Shown piece by piece: positions 8,817-17,266 of a stretch of 64,000 nt of DNA. The stretch's first letter is position 1. Every line of letters begins with the position of its first letter. A model generated the notes under the pieces. That model made no database searches and was not told the origin of the DNA. It worked only from the letters and a program-made list of their open reading frames with translations. A program made the position numbers and the translations under genes. Source of the stretch: Pseudomonas putida S13.1.2 (lineage in GTDB: Bacteria; Pseudomonadota; Gammaproteobacteria; Pseudomonadales; Pseudomonadaceae); NCBI RefSeq assembly GCF_000498395.2, contig NZ_CP010979.1, positions 4,526,001 through 4,590,000 of the forward strand, read 5' to 3'.

Positions 8817-8930
8817 GAGTAGCCTCGTGGCAAGCAGCAATAGGTCAGGCAAACGGACGGGCCGGCACGCGCCGGCAGGCTGAAGTCAGGCGCGCCAACG
8901 CCAACGGGCCAGGGCCTTGATGACTTTCAT
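8817..8930 (-). promoter_or_regulatory. trpE attenuator, with leader-peptide codons in the 3' end of gph
   Basis: On the minus strand the gph frame ends ARWRWRA-stop (8886). Then come CTTCAGCCT, a self-complementary GCCGGC-GCGT-GCCGGC hairpin (about 8861-8876) and CCGTTTGCCT, the same tail found after the trpG leader. An internal ATG at 8930 would give a 14-residue leader, but I see no good ribosome site for it. Attenuation here is inferred from the parallel with the trpG leader. Confidence 0.65.
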
Positions 8931-9704
8931 CCAGAATTTGCCAGTAACCACCACGGTGGGCTCTCTGTCTTGTGAGGCTTGAAGGTTGGCCAACGTTATC
9001 CCAGTGGCCGGGTCTGCGCAACCGGGCAGCAAAGCGCGCAGGTCGTCGATCACCAGGTTGGGGGATTCGTCGTGTATCGGCCGGCCATGGTTGTAGCCGT
9101 AGGTCAGCCCCACGCACTGCACGCCAGCCGCCTTGGCCGCCAGCACGTCACTGCGCGAATCACCGACAAACAGCGACTGCTGCGGGGTAACGCTGGCCAT
9201 CTGCATGACAAACAGCAAAGCCGCCGGGTCGGGCTTTTTCTGCGGCAGGGTGTCGCCGCCAATGATCCAGCGGAAGTAGTTGCCGATTTTCATCTGGTCC
9301 AGCAGCGGGCCGACGAAGCGTTCGGGCTTGTTGGTGATCAGCGCCATTTCCACACCCTGCTTGCGCAGCCAGCGCAGGGTGTCCTGCACACCGGGGTAGA
9401 CCACGGTCAGCTCATGGCTTTCAGCATAGGCGTCCATGAACAGCGCCAGCGCCTGGTCGGCCAGCGCATCGTCCACGGCGGCGTGGTCAATGCCACCCGC
9501 CAGGGCCCGGCGCACCAGCACCTGGGCGCCGTTACCGACCCAGTGGCGTACTGCCTCAAGGCCTGCGGGCGGGCGCCCCAGTTCGAGCAGCATGCGGTCC
9601 ACGGCGGCAGCCAGGTCTGGCACGGAGTCGATCAGGGTACCGTCCAGATCGAACATCACCAGCCTGGGCAGCGTCCCCGGGAACAGCTGCTCGAAGCCAC
9701 TCAT
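8886..9704 (-). CDS. gph: Phosphoglycolate phosphatase
   Basis: A 272-residue HAD-superfamily phosphatase clearing 2-phosphoglycolate. HAD motif I is MFDLDGTLIDS (nucleophile D19), motif II ALITNKPERF, motif III KPDPAAL and motif IV FVGDSRSDVLAAKAAG. The catalytic domain ends near residue 230 (VIDDLRALL). The remaining 40 or so residues have no equivalent in a standard Gph and end in the tryptophan-bearing ARWRWRA sequence that is also the end of the trpG leader peptide. The ATG overlaps the rpe stop by 4 bases. Confidence 0.93.
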   Translation of the reverse strand: MSGFEQLFPGTLPRLVMFDLDGTLIDSVPDLAAAVDRMLLELGRPPAGLEAVRHWVGNGAQVLVRRALAGGIDHAAVDDALADQALALFMDAYAESHELTVVYPGVQDTLRWLRKQGVEMALITNKPERFVGPLLDQMKIGNYFRWIIGGDTLPQKKPDPAALLFVMQMASVTPQQSLFVGDSRSDVLAAKAAGVQCVGLTYGYNHGRPIHDESPNLVIDDLRALLPGCADPATGITLANLQASQDREPTVVVTGKFWMKVIKALARWRWRA

Positions 9705-10375
9705 GGGCGGGCCTGAGCCAGCTCGGCGCGCATCTTGGCGATGACTTCCTGATAGTCCGGTGCGTTGAAAATCGCCGAACCGGCCACGAAGGTGTCGGCG
9801 CCAGCGGCAGCGATCTCGCGGATGTTGTTGACGTTGACGCCACCGTCGATTTCCAGGCGGATATCGCGGCCACTGGCGTCGATCAGCGCACGCGCCTCAC
9901 GCAGTTTGTCGAGGGTGCCAGGGATGAACTTCTGCCCGCCAAAGCCTGGGTTGACGCTCATCAGCAGCACCATGTCGATCTTGTCCATCACGTACTTCAA
10001 GGCGTCCAGGCTGGTGGCCGGGTTGAACACCAGGCCGGCCTTGCAGCCGCCGTCCTTGATCAGTTGCAGCGAACGGTCGACGTGCTGCGAGGCTTCCGGG
10101 TGGAAGGTGATATAGGTGGCGCCGGCTTCGATGAAGTCACCGATGATGCGGTCGACCGGGCTGACCATCAGGTGCACGTCGATCGGCGCGGTAACACCGT
10201 ACTTGCGCAGAGCGGTGCAGACCATCGGGCCAATGGTCAGGTTGGGAACGTAGTGGTTATCCATGACATCGAAGTGGACGATGTCGGCACCCGCAGCCAA
10301 TACCTTGTCGACGTCCTCACCCAGGCGGGCGAAATCGGCGGAGAGGATGGAGGGGGCAATAGCGTAGGGCTGCAT
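9701..10375 (-). CDS. rpe: Ribulose-phosphate 3-epimerase
   Basis: A 224-residue TIM-barrel metalloenzyme of the pentose-phosphate pathway. It begins IAPSILSADFARLGEDV and has HFDVMDNHYVPNLT, DVHLMV, FHPEAS, LMSVNPGFGGQKFI and LEIDGGVN, which carry the metal ligands and phosphate loop. It is the first gene of rpe-gph-trpE and overlaps gph by 4 bases. Confidence 0.97.
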   Translation of the reverse strand: MQPYAIAPSILSADFARLGEDVDKVLAAGADIVHFDVMDNHYVPNLTIGPMVCTALRKYGVTAPIDVHLMVSPVDRIIGDFIEAGATYITFHPEASQHVDRSLQLIKDGGCKAGLVFNPATSLDALKYVMDKIDMVLLMSVNPGFGGQKFIPGTLDKLREARALIDASGRDIRLEIDGGVNVNNIREIAAAGADTFVAGSAIFNAPDYQEVIAKMRAELAQARP

Positions 10376-10504
10376 GGCGCACCTGTTGGCAGAATCACGG
10401 TGGCGCGCATTGTAACTCAGACGAACGGGTAGAGGCTGATTGGTATCAATTGGTGTCGACCAGCTGTTTCAACCTGTGCCGGCCTCTTCGCGGCTAAAGC
10501 CGCT

Positions 10505-10708
10505 TGTATGGTTAGACTTGAAGGGGTGGTGGGACTAAATGCCCGATTCTGACTGTTCACAGCAGTACAGACCGTGGGAGACATCGCCCCACCCCTTCCA
10601 CCAAAGCGCCGATAAAGAATGCATCGTTTGCAAACGACGATAGAAGCAAGCCAGCGCCTCTTGGTGAAACCCCTTCAAGCCAAAAAACCATAACGTGAGG
10701 AGGCTCCC
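10505..10708 (+). ncRNA. Candidate bridge-RNA region of the IS110 element
   Basis: A 204-base non-coding left end between the target junction and the transposase start. It contains GAGGAG before the GTG start and several short complementary blocks (for example GGGGTGG near 10521 and CCACCCC near 10589). IS110 elements are known to express a structured bridge RNA from this end whose loops pair with target and donor DNA. I have not folded it; the assignment rests on position and family. Confidence 0.4.
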
Positions 10709-11662
10709 GTGGCAATGCAGGCTGGCAAATTGATCGTGGGTGCGGATGTCGCGAAAGCAGAGTTAGTGATTCATCACGATGATCGCGATGAGATCATCAA
10801 GGTGAAAAATACCAAACCGGAAATCGAGAAATGGCTGAAGCAACAGCCTCTCAACACGGCAATTGCTGTTGAGGCGACCAATGTTTACCACCTGGACTTG
10901 GTTGAGCTGGCCCATAGCCTGGGTTTCGAGGTCTATGTCATTGATGGGTTCCAACTGAGCAACTACCGCAAAAGCGTGGGTGTGCGGGTAAAAACGGACC
11001 CCTCTGATGCTCGGTTGTTATCCCGATTTTTGAAAAACGAGGGGGAAGACCTCCGCCCTTGGACTCCCCCTCCCGCCGTCTACGGCAAGCTTCAGAGCCT
11101 TCTGCGACGCCGAGCGGCCTTGGTGACTGCCCGCACGGCGATGACTCAGAGCTGGGCTAATGAAGCCCTCTTGAAAGCCGCCTTCCAAACCTTTGTAAAA
11201 TCGATAGACCGGCTGGATTTGTTGATCCAAAAGAAAATTAAAGAAGTGCTGCGCGAAGCTGGGCTGCACGAGCAAGTTGCTCGCTGCCAAGCGGTAGAGG
11301 GCATTGGGTTTCTCACCGCCACTGCCTTGGTAATGGCCTTTATGCGGGGCGAGTTCAAGAGCAGTGATTCGTACATTGCATTCCTGGGAATGGATCTACG
11401 AGTGATTGATTCTGGGCAGAAGAATGGACGTCGCCGCCTGACCAAGCGAGGCTGCTCAGAAATCCGTCGTCTGTTGCATAACGCGGCGATGTCAGCCAGC
11501 CGGACGGCCACTTGGAAAGGGATCTACGAACAACATCGCAATGCGGGTAAAGCAACAACCCAGGCGTTGGTAATCCTGGCCAGAAAGCTTGCGCGAGTGG
11601 CATTCGCCCTGATGAAGAATCAGGACGAATATGTCTCCAAAGGTGGGAAACCGGCTTGCTGA
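10709..11662 (+). CDS. IS110-family transposase (DEDD recombinase)
   Basis: A 317-residue recombinase. The N-terminal RuvC-like DEDD domain shows VGADVAKAEL (first Asp), AVEATNVYHLDL (Glu) and KTDPSDARLL (Asp/Asp). The C-terminal Transposase_20 part has VEGIGFLTATAL, YIAFLGMD and RRRLTKRGCSEIRRLLHNAA with the catalytic-type serine. GTG 10709 follows GAGGAG at proper distance; an ATG two codons later is the alternative. All key residues are present, so the enzyme looks functional. Confidence 0.93.
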   Translation: MAMQAGKLIVGADVAKAELVIHHDDRDEIIKVKNTKPEIEKWLKQQPLNTAIAVEATNVYHLDLVELAHSLGFEVYVIDGFQLSNYRKSVGVRVKTDPSDARLLSRFLKNEGEDLRPWTPPPAVYGKLQSLLRRRAALVTARTAMTQSWANEALLKAAFQTFVKSIDRLDLLIQKKIKEVLREAGLHEQVARCQAVEGIGFLTATALVMAFMRGEFKSSDSYIAFLGMDLRVIDSGQKNGRRRLTKRGCSEIRRLLHNAAMSASRTATWKGIYEQHRNAGKATTQALVILARKLARVAFALMKNQDEYVSKGGKPAC

Positions 11663-11677
11663 AAACCATAGAATCTC

Positions 11678-11735
11678 CCACAGGGGCCGCACAATCCTGT
11701 GGGAGCGGCTTTAGCCGCGAAGAGGCCGGCGCAGG
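11678..11735. repeat. REP pair remnant on the right of the IS
   Basis: CCCACAGGGGCCGC completes the REP interrupted at 10504. A second, inverted REP (CCTGTGGGAGCGGCTTTAGC then CGCGAAGAGGCCGGC) follows. The left half of the split copy is at 10479-10504. Confidence 0.8.
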
Positions 11736-11745
11736 CGACCCATCA

Positions 11746-12573
11746 TCAGGCCGGTTGCTGGGTTCTCAGCTTCTCGCTACGCCCACGCAACCACTCCAGG
11801 GTCAGCAGCAGCACTACCGAGAAGGCAATCAGCAAAGTCGCCGCCGCAGCAATGGTCGGGCTCAGGTTTTCGCGGATACCGCTGAACATCTGTCTCGGCA
11901 GGGTCGCCTGCTCCGGCCCGGCCAGGAACAGCGTCACCACCACCTCGTCAAACGACGTCGCAAAGGCGAACAGCGCCCCCGAGATCACCCCGGGCGCAAT
12001 CAGCGGCAAGGTCACCCGACGGAAGGCCAGCAACGGCGACGCACCCAGGCTGGCTGCCGCCCGCACCAGGTTGTAGTTGAAACCCTGCAAGGTTGCCGAC
12101 ACGGTAATGATGACGAACGGCACACCCAGCACCGCATGCACCAGAATCAACGAGGTGAAGCTGTTACCCATCCCCAGCGGAGCGAAGAACAGGTAGCTGG
12201 CCACACCGATGATCACCACCGGCACCACCATCGGTGAAATCACCAGCGCCATCACCAGCGACTTGCCGGGAAAATCGCCACGGGTCAGGCCAATGGCCGC
12301 CAGGGTGCCGAACACCATGGCCAATACCGTGGCCGCCGGGGCGACGATGATGCTGTTTTTCAGCGCCCGCATCCACTCGGCCGAGCCGAAGAAGTCCTGG
12401 TACCACTGCAGCGAAAAGCCCTGCAGCGGGTACACCAGGAAGCTGCCACTGTTGAACGACAGCGGCACGATCACCAGCACCGGCAAGATCAGGAACAGCA
12501 GAACCAGGCCGCAAAGAATGCGCAGGCTGTAGAACCAGACCCGCTCCACGGGCGACATGTATGGGCTCAGCAT
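11746..12573 (-). CDS. ABC transporter permease, spermidine/putrescine type (PotC/PotI-like)
   Basis: A 275-residue inner-membrane permease with six predicted membrane segments. The family EAA loop contains LVRAAASLGASPLLAFRRVTLPLIAPGV. It is the last gene of a four-gene operon (ATPase, binding protein, two permeases) and lies 11 bases after the first permease. It would form the membrane channel with that protein. The exact substrate (polyamine or a related cation) cannot be read from the sequence. Confidence 0.88.
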   Translation of the reverse strand: MLSPYMSPVERVWFYSLRILCGLVLLFLILPVLVIVPLSFNSGSFLVYPLQGFSLQWYQDFFGSAEWMRALKNSIIVAPAATVLAMVFGTLAAIGLTRGDFPGKSLVMALVISPMVVPVVIIGVASYLFFAPLGMGNSFTSLILVHAVLGVPFVIITVSATLQGFNYNLVRAAASLGASPLLAFRRVTLPLIAPGVISGALFAFATSFDEVVVTLFLAGPEQATLPRQMFSGIRENLSPTIAAAATLLIAFSVVLLLTLEWLRGRSEKLRTQQPA

Positions 12574-12584
12574 GACAAAGCTCC

Positions 12585-13832
12585 TCAGCTCAGGCGCAGG
12601 CGGCTGGCGCCGACCAGCCAGCTATAGATCAGGTACAACAGCACGGTAGCCAGCAGCAACAGCCCGCCCAGTGCGGTGGCCATGCCCCAGTTGATGCTGG
12701 TGTTGGTGTAGAAGGCGACGAAGTAGCTGACCATCTGGTCGTTCGGGCTACCCAGCAGCGCCGGGGTGATGTAGTAGCCGATGGCCAGGATGAACACCAG
12801 CAGGCAGCCCGCGCCAACACCGGCGTAGGTCTGCGGGAAGTACACCCGCCAGAAGCTGGCGAACGGGTGGCAGCCCAGCGAGATCGCGGCACGCATATAG
12901 CTGGGCGAAATGCCCTTCATCACGCTGTACAGCGGCAGGATCATGAACGGCAGCAGAATGTGCACCATGGAGATGTACACACCGGTGCGGTTGAACACCA
13001 GTTCCAGCGGCTGGTCGATGATGCCCATGGCCATCAGTGCACTGTTGATCAGGCCACCCGATTGCAGCAGCACGATCCACGCCGCCACCCGCACCAGGAT
13101 CGAGGTCCAGAACGGCAGCAGCACCAGAATCATCAGCAGGTTGCTCTGCCGGGTCGGCAGGTTGGCCAAGAGGTAGGCCAGCGGGTAAGCCAGCACCAGG
13201 CAGATGGCGGTAATCACCACACCCATCCACAAGGTGCGGGCAAAGATATCCAGGTAAATGGCCTGGTCCGGCGTGGCCTTGGCCAACTCGCCCAGGTCGT
13301 CGATGCGGTGGTCCACAGAAGCCAGCAGGTAGAACGAGGTCACCGTACTGGTATTGCGGCGTATCGCCTGCCAGTAGGCCGGGTCGCCCCAACGCTCGTC
13401 GACGGCCTGCAGGGCGTCTTTATAAGAAGCAGGCTCTGCCTTGAATGGCAGTGCGCGGGCGGTCTTGGTCAACAAGCTGCGGTAGCCGGCCAGTTCCATG
13501 TTCAGGCGCTTGGAAAGGTCGCCAAGGGTCTGGTTCTTGCGCGACTCGGCCAGGTCCTGGCTCAGCGCCTTGTACACATCCTCGCCGGGCAGGCTCTTGC
13601 CATCCCACTGGGTGATGATGTCGACCGTGCGCGGGAGGCCGGCGACCACTTCCGGGTTGCCGACGCTCTTGTACAGCAGCGCCGCGATCGGCACCAGAAA
13701 CACCAGCAGAAGAAACAGCGCCAGCGGCGCGATCAACGCCTGCGCCTTCCAGCGGTTGACCCGCTCGGCGTGTTTCAGGCGCTGCTTGAGACTTGGACCT
13801 GCGCCTTCGTTGAGGGGCACTGCAATGGCCAT
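12585..13832 (-). CDS. ABC transporter permease with large periplasmic loop (PotB/PotH-like)
   Basis: A 415-residue permease, about 100 longer than PotB. After the first membrane segment (LFLLLVFLVPIAALLY) there is a hydrophilic insert of roughly 150 residues (about 70-200) before the second (LWMGVVITAICLVLAYPLAYLL). The EAA-type loop is YMRAAISLGCHPFASFWRVYFPQT. ATG 13832 starts MAIAVPLNEG; the open frame before it runs into repeats. The extra domain may contact the binding protein or sense substrate, which is only a guess. Confidence 0.88.
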   Translation of the reverse strand: MAIAVPLNEGAGPSLKQRLKHAERVNRWKAQALIAPLALFLLLVFLVPIAALLYKSVGNPEVVAGLPRTVDIITQWDGKSLPGEDVYKALSQDLAESRKNQTLGDLSKRLNMELAGYRSLLTKTARALPFKAEPASYKDALQAVDERWGDPAYWQAIRRNTSTVTSFYLLASVDHRIDDLGELAKATPDQAIYLDIFARTLWMGVVITAICLVLAYPLAYLLANLPTRQSNLLMILVLLPFWTSILVRVAAWIVLLQSGGLINSALMAMGIIDQPLELVFNRTGVYISMVHILLPFMILPLYSVMKGISPSYMRAAISLGCHPFASFWRVYFPQTYAGVGAGCLLVFILAIGYYITPALLGSPNDQMVSYFVAFYTNTSINWGMATALGGLLLLATVLLYLIYSWLVGASRLRLS

Positions 13833-13860
13833 GGCGAACTCCGCGATACGAACTGAAAAT

Positions 13861-14107
13861 GGGGCTGCTGTGCAGCCCATCGCCGGCAAGCCAGCTCCCA
13901 CAGGTACTGCACCGGCTTCGAGATTTCTGATCCCTGTCCCTTACAGCCATTGCACTGGCTTCGAGACTTCTGATCCCTGTTCCTTACAGCCACTGCACTG
14001 GCTTCGAGACTTCTGATCCCCGGGCCTTACAGGTACTGCACAGGCTTGCGGGATTACGTGCTCCCTGTGGGAGCTGGCTTGCCGGCGATGGGCCGCATGG
14101 CGGCCCT
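13861..14107. repeat. REP pair enclosing three 43-bp tandem repeats
   Basis: The outer arms are inverted REP-like elements (GGGGCTGCTGTGCAGCCCAT on the left; GATGGGCCGCATGGCGGCCC on the right). Between them a 43-bp unit starting GCACTGGCTTCGAGACTTCT is repeated three times at 13909-13951, 13952-13994 and 13995-14037, followed by a partial fourth copy. The block fills most of the 288-base gap between the binding-protein and permease genes, inside the operon. Confidence 0.9.
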
Positions 14108-14120
14108 GCTTTGCGGTTTG

Positions 14121-15155
14121 TTACTTCTTCGCCGCCCAGGCGTTGAAGCGTTGCTCCAGCTGCTCGCTGTTGTCAGCCCAGAAGGCCACGTCGATCTGCA
14201 CCTGGTTGGCGATGTTCTCAGGGGTGGTCGGCATGTCCTTCTTCACCTCCTCCGACAGCAGGCTCACGGCCTTGGCGTTGGCCGGGCCATAGGCGATGTT
14301 CTCGGAGTAGATCTTCTGCTGCTCGGGCTTGACGCTGTAGGCGATGAACTTCTTCGCCTCTTCGACGTTCTTGGCACCTTTAGGGATCGCCCAGGCGTCA
14401 AAGTCGTAGATACCGCCGTTCCACACCACCTTGAGGTTGCTCTCTTTCTGCACAGCGGCAATACGGCCGTTGTAGGCAGAACTCATAACCACGTCGCCAG
14501 AGGCCAGGAACTGTGGCGGCTGTGCACCCGCTTCCCACCACTGGATACTGGGCTTGAGCTCATCGAGTTTCTTGAAGGCGCGGTCCTGACCTTCTTTGGT
14601 TGCCAGCACTTTGTAGACGTCCTTGGGCGCAACGCCATCGGCCATCAGTGCGAATTCCATCGTGTACTTGGCACCTTTGCGCAGGCCACGCTTGCCCGGG
14701 AACTGCTTGGTGTCCCAGAAATCGGCCCAGCTGGTAGGTGCAGTCTTGAGCTTGTCGGCGTTGTAGGCCATGACCGTGGACCAGACGAAGAAGCCCACGC
14801 CGCAAGGCTGGATGGCACCCGGCACGTAATCGGCCTCGCTGCCGAACAGGGCTGGGTCGAGCTCTTCGAACATGCCCTCATCGCACCCGCGCGCCAGCTC
14901 TGGCGACTCAACCTCTACCAGGTTCCACGAGACGCTCTTGGTGTCGACCATCGCCTTCACCTTGGCCATTTCGCCGTTGTACTCACCGGCGACGATCTTG
15001 CCATTGCCCGCCTTCTCCCATGGTTCGTAGAACGCCTTTACCTGGGCAGCCTTGTTGGCGCCCCCGAACGAGATCACGGTGAGGTCTGCGGCCATGGCCT
15101 GGCCAGCGGCGAACAGCCCCAGGGCCAGGGCGGTCAGTTTCAACTGCTTGCGCAT
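14121..15155 (-). CDS. Periplasmic substrate-binding protein of polyamine-type ABC transporter
   Basis: A 344-residue secreted protein with a clear signal peptide (MRKQLKLTALALGLFAAGQA, cleaved after AMA). It belongs to the SBP_bac_8/PotD-like group: LTVISFGGANKAAQVKAF at the start and ALMADGVAPKDVYKVLATKE in the middle. The start at 15155 is set by the signal peptide. It lies 40 bases after the ATPase gene and upstream of a repeat block that separates it from the permeases. Confidence 0.9.
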   Translation of the reverse strand: MRKQLKLTALALGLFAAGQAMAADLTVISFGGANKAAQVKAFYEPWEKAGNGKIVAGEYNGEMAKVKAMVDTKSVSWNLVEVESPELARGCDEGMFEELDPALFGSEADYVPGAIQPCGVGFFVWSTVMAYNADKLKTAPTSWADFWDTKQFPGKRGLRKGAKYTMEFALMADGVAPKDVYKVLATKEGQDRAFKKLDELKPSIQWWEAGAQPPQFLASGDVVMSSAYNGRIAAVQKESNLKVVWNGGIYDFDAWAIPKGAKNVEEAKKFIAYSVKPEQQKIYSENIAYGPANAKAVSLLSEEVKKDMPTTPENIANQVQIDVAFWADNSEQLEQRFNAWAAKK

Positions 15156-15195
15156 TCTTATTCTCTCCACAGTACAGGGTTGGTGAAGCAATCCA

Positions 15196-16320
15196 TCAAT
15201 GGGCTTCGGCAATCGGATCGAGCGCGCGGGCGTGCTCCACCTCCCAGCCCAGCGGTACCACATCGCCCACGGCCAGGGCCGGGTCGAGCTCGGCAATCGG
15301 CTGTTTCACGAAGAAATCGGCCTTGCCGCAAACTTCCAGGCGCACCCGCACGTGGTCGCCCAGGTAAATGAATTCGGCCACCCGGCCAGAGAAGCGGTTG
15401 ACGCAGCTTTCGCTGTGGCCATTCAGGCGCACACGTTCCGGGCGGATAGACAGGGTTACCGGCTCGCCGGCCTGGCCGACGTTCACCGCCAGCGCCTCGA
15501 CCCGTTCGCCGCGCGGCAACTGCACCTGGCAGCGCTTGCCGTCGCTGGCAAGCAGGGTGCCGTTGATACGGTTGTTCTCACCGATAAAGTTGGCGACGAA
15601 GGTATTGCAGGGTTCTTCGTACAGCGTGCGCGGGTCGGCGATCTGCTGGATCTCGCCCTGGTGGAACACCGCCACGCGGTCGGACATGGTCAGCGCTTCG
15701 CCCTGATCGTGGGTCACGTACACCACGGTCACGCCAAGGCGCTGGTGGATGTGCTTGATCTCCATCTGCATGTGTTCACGCAGCTGCTTGTCCAGCGCGC
15801 CGAGCGGTTCGTCCATCAGCACCAGCTGCGGCTCGAACACCAGTGCACGGGCCAGGGCCACCCGCTGCTGCTGGCCACCGGAAAGCTGGCCGGGGTAGCG
15901 CTTGGCGAAAGTATCGAGCTGGACCATGTTCAGCACGCGTTTGACCCGCTCGCTGACGTCGGTCTTGCTCAGGTTGCGCACGGTCAGCGGAAAGGCCAGG
16001 TTCTCGGCCACGGTCATGTGCGGGAACAGCGCGTAGTTCTGGAACACCATGCCGATGTCGCGCTTGTGCGGCGGCACGTTGTTGATCGAACGCCCGGCCA
16101 ACTGAATTTCACCGGCAGTAGGGGTTTCGAAGCCGGCCAGCATCATCAGGCTGGTGGTCTTGCCCGAGCCGGATGGGCCAAGCAGCGTGAGGAACTCGCC
16201 CTTGCGGATGTCCAGGTTGAGGTCTTTGACGATCAGCGACTCGCCGTCGTAGCTCTTCTGCACACCACGGAAGCTGACCAGCGTTTCGCTGGTTGCAGCG
16301 TTCGACTTCGCCTCGCTCAT
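15196..16320 (-). CDS. ABC transporter ATP-binding protein (PotA-like)
   Basis: A 374-residue ATPase. Walker A is LGPSGSGKTTSLMM, the Q-loop is in FQNYALFPHMTV, the signature is LSGGQQQRVALARAL and Walker B is LVLMDEPLGALD, followed by the switch histidine in YVTHDQGEA. The C-terminal TOBE domain begins near residue 285. It is the first gene of the transporter operon. ATG 16320 was chosen because the upstream extension runs through non-coding DNA. Confidence 0.94.
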   Translation of the reverse strand: MSEAKSNAATSETLVSFRGVQKSYDGESLIVKDLNLDIRKGEFLTLLGPSGSGKTTSLMMLAGFETPTAGEIQLAGRSINNVPPHKRDIGMVFQNYALFPHMTVAENLAFPLTVRNLSKTDVSERVKRVLNMVQLDTFAKRYPGQLSGGQQQRVALARALVFEPQLVLMDEPLGALDKQLREHMQMEIKHIHQRLGVTVVYVTHDQGEALTMSDRVAVFHQGEIQQIADPRTLYEEPCNTFVANFIGENNRINGTLLASDGKRCQVQLPRGERVEALAVNVGQAGEPVTLSIRPERVRLNGHSESCVNRFSGRVAEFIYLGDHVRVRLEVCGKADFFVKQPIAELDPALAVGDVVPLGWEVEHARALDPIAEAH

Positions 16321-16480
16321 GCCTGCACCTTCTTGTTGGATGACTGCGTAGGCCAAAGAGTAGAAGAGGCGCAAGCGCCCGAAAATCGGGGGCACTGAGA
16401 GAATGCCATCATCCAGATGGAAGATTTGTTGTAGGGATTGCCCTACAAGGATGACGCATTCAGGACAAACACATTCCTGT

Positions 16481-16595
16481 GTAGGAGCGGACTTGTGTCG
16501 CGATGGGCTGCAAAGCAGCCCCAGGGTTTCAGCTTAAATGCACAAATTAACGGGGCTGCTCTGCAGCCCTATCGCGACACAAGGCCGCTCCTACA
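16481..16595. repeat. Inverted pair of REP-type elements
   Basis: GTAGGAGCGGACTTGTGTCG with a GGGCTGC-GCAGCCC hairpin on the left, and the mirror copy ending AAGGCCGCTCCTAC on the right. This accounts for most of the 306-base gap between the transporter operon and the response-regulator gene. The rest of the gap holds the presumed promoter of the transporter. Confidence 0.85.
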
Positions 16596-16626
16596 AAAGA
16601 CCGTGCACGCCAGACTTATGTCGCAA

Positions 16627-17256
16627 TCAGACCAGCTTGTGCTCCATGGCGTACTTCACCAGCTCCGCCAGCGAGTTCACTTTCAGCTTTTGCATCAAGC
16701 GCGCCTTGTGGGTGCTGATGGTTTTGCTCGACAGCGCCAGCTGCTGGGCAATGTCGTTGACGTTGGCCCCCTGGGCCAGGCGCTCGAACACCGAAAACTC
16801 CCGCTCCGACAGCAGCGTGTGCAATGGCCGGGACTCAGTCAGGCCCACTTCGAACACCATGCGGTCGGCCAGCGATGGGTCGATATAACGCCCGCCACCT
16901 GCCACCCGGCGAATCGCCGTCAGTAGCAGCGCCGGGTCACTGTCCTTGGTGGCGTAACCCGCCGCCCCAGCCTTCAGCGCCCGCGCTGCCATCTGTGCCT
17001 CGTCGTGCATCGACAGCATCAGAATTGCCGGGGCATCGTGCAACGCACGGATCCGCGGGATCGCCTCCAGGCCATTCACACCTGGCATCGAGATATCCAG
17101 CAGCACCACTTCGCACGGCGTGTGGCGCAGGGTTTCCAGCAGTTGCTCGCCATTCCCGGCCTCCCCCACCACCTGCATGTCCTTGGCCAAGCCAATCAAC
17201 TGCTTGATACCTTCACGGACAATGGTGTGGTCTTCGGCCACCAGTACTCGAATCAC
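16627..17256 (-). CDS. NarL/FixJ-family response regulator
   Basis: A 209-residue two-component regulator. The receiver domain (1-120) has acidic residues E8/D9, phospho-acceptor D54 (VVLLDISMPG) and a conserved lysine in YATKDSD. The LuxR-type helix-turn-helix (about 145-205) contains LSSKTISTHKARLMQKLKV. I use the GTG at 17256, which follows TAGGAGAG; a longer frame would reach into the kinase gene. It follows the kinase gene by 10 bases, so they form a pair. The target genes are unknown; the adjacent transporter is a candidate. Confidence 0.9.
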   Translation of the reverse strand: MIRVLVAEDHTIVREGIKQLIGLAKDMQVVGEAGNGEQLLETLRHTPCEVVLLDISMPGVNGLEAIPRIRALHDAPAILMLSMHDEAQMAARALKAGAAGYATKDSDPALLLTAIRRVAGGGRYIDPSLADRMVFEVGLTESRPLHTLLSEREFSVFERLAQGANVNDIAQQLALSSKTISTHKARLMQKLKVNSLAELVKYAMEHKLV

Positions 17257-17266
17257 GATTGCTCTC

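Larger units (their letters stand above)
10505..11676 (+). mobile_element. IS110-family insertion sequence inside a REP element
   Basis: The left flank ends CTTCGCGGCTAAAGCCGCT (to 10504) and the right flank resumes CCCACAGGGG (from 11677). Joined, these give the usual REP sequence, so the element inserted within it. CT occurs at both junctions, so the exact ends are uncertain by two bases. There are no terminal inverted repeats, as expected for IS110. The long left non-coding end (about 200 bases) and very short right end (14 bases) fit the IS110 rather than the IS1111 subgroup. ISPpu9/ISPpu10 of P. putida are known to target REPs. Confidence 0.85.

Noticed and set aside
7335..10375. trpE-gph-rpe order as a recent rearrangement
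   Set aside because: The same order is usual in Pseudomonas, so it is ancestral and not unusual in itself.
13909..14037. 43-bp repeats as a possible CRISPR array
   Set aside because: The copies abut directly without variable spacers, and no cas genes are nearby; it is a simple tandem repeat.
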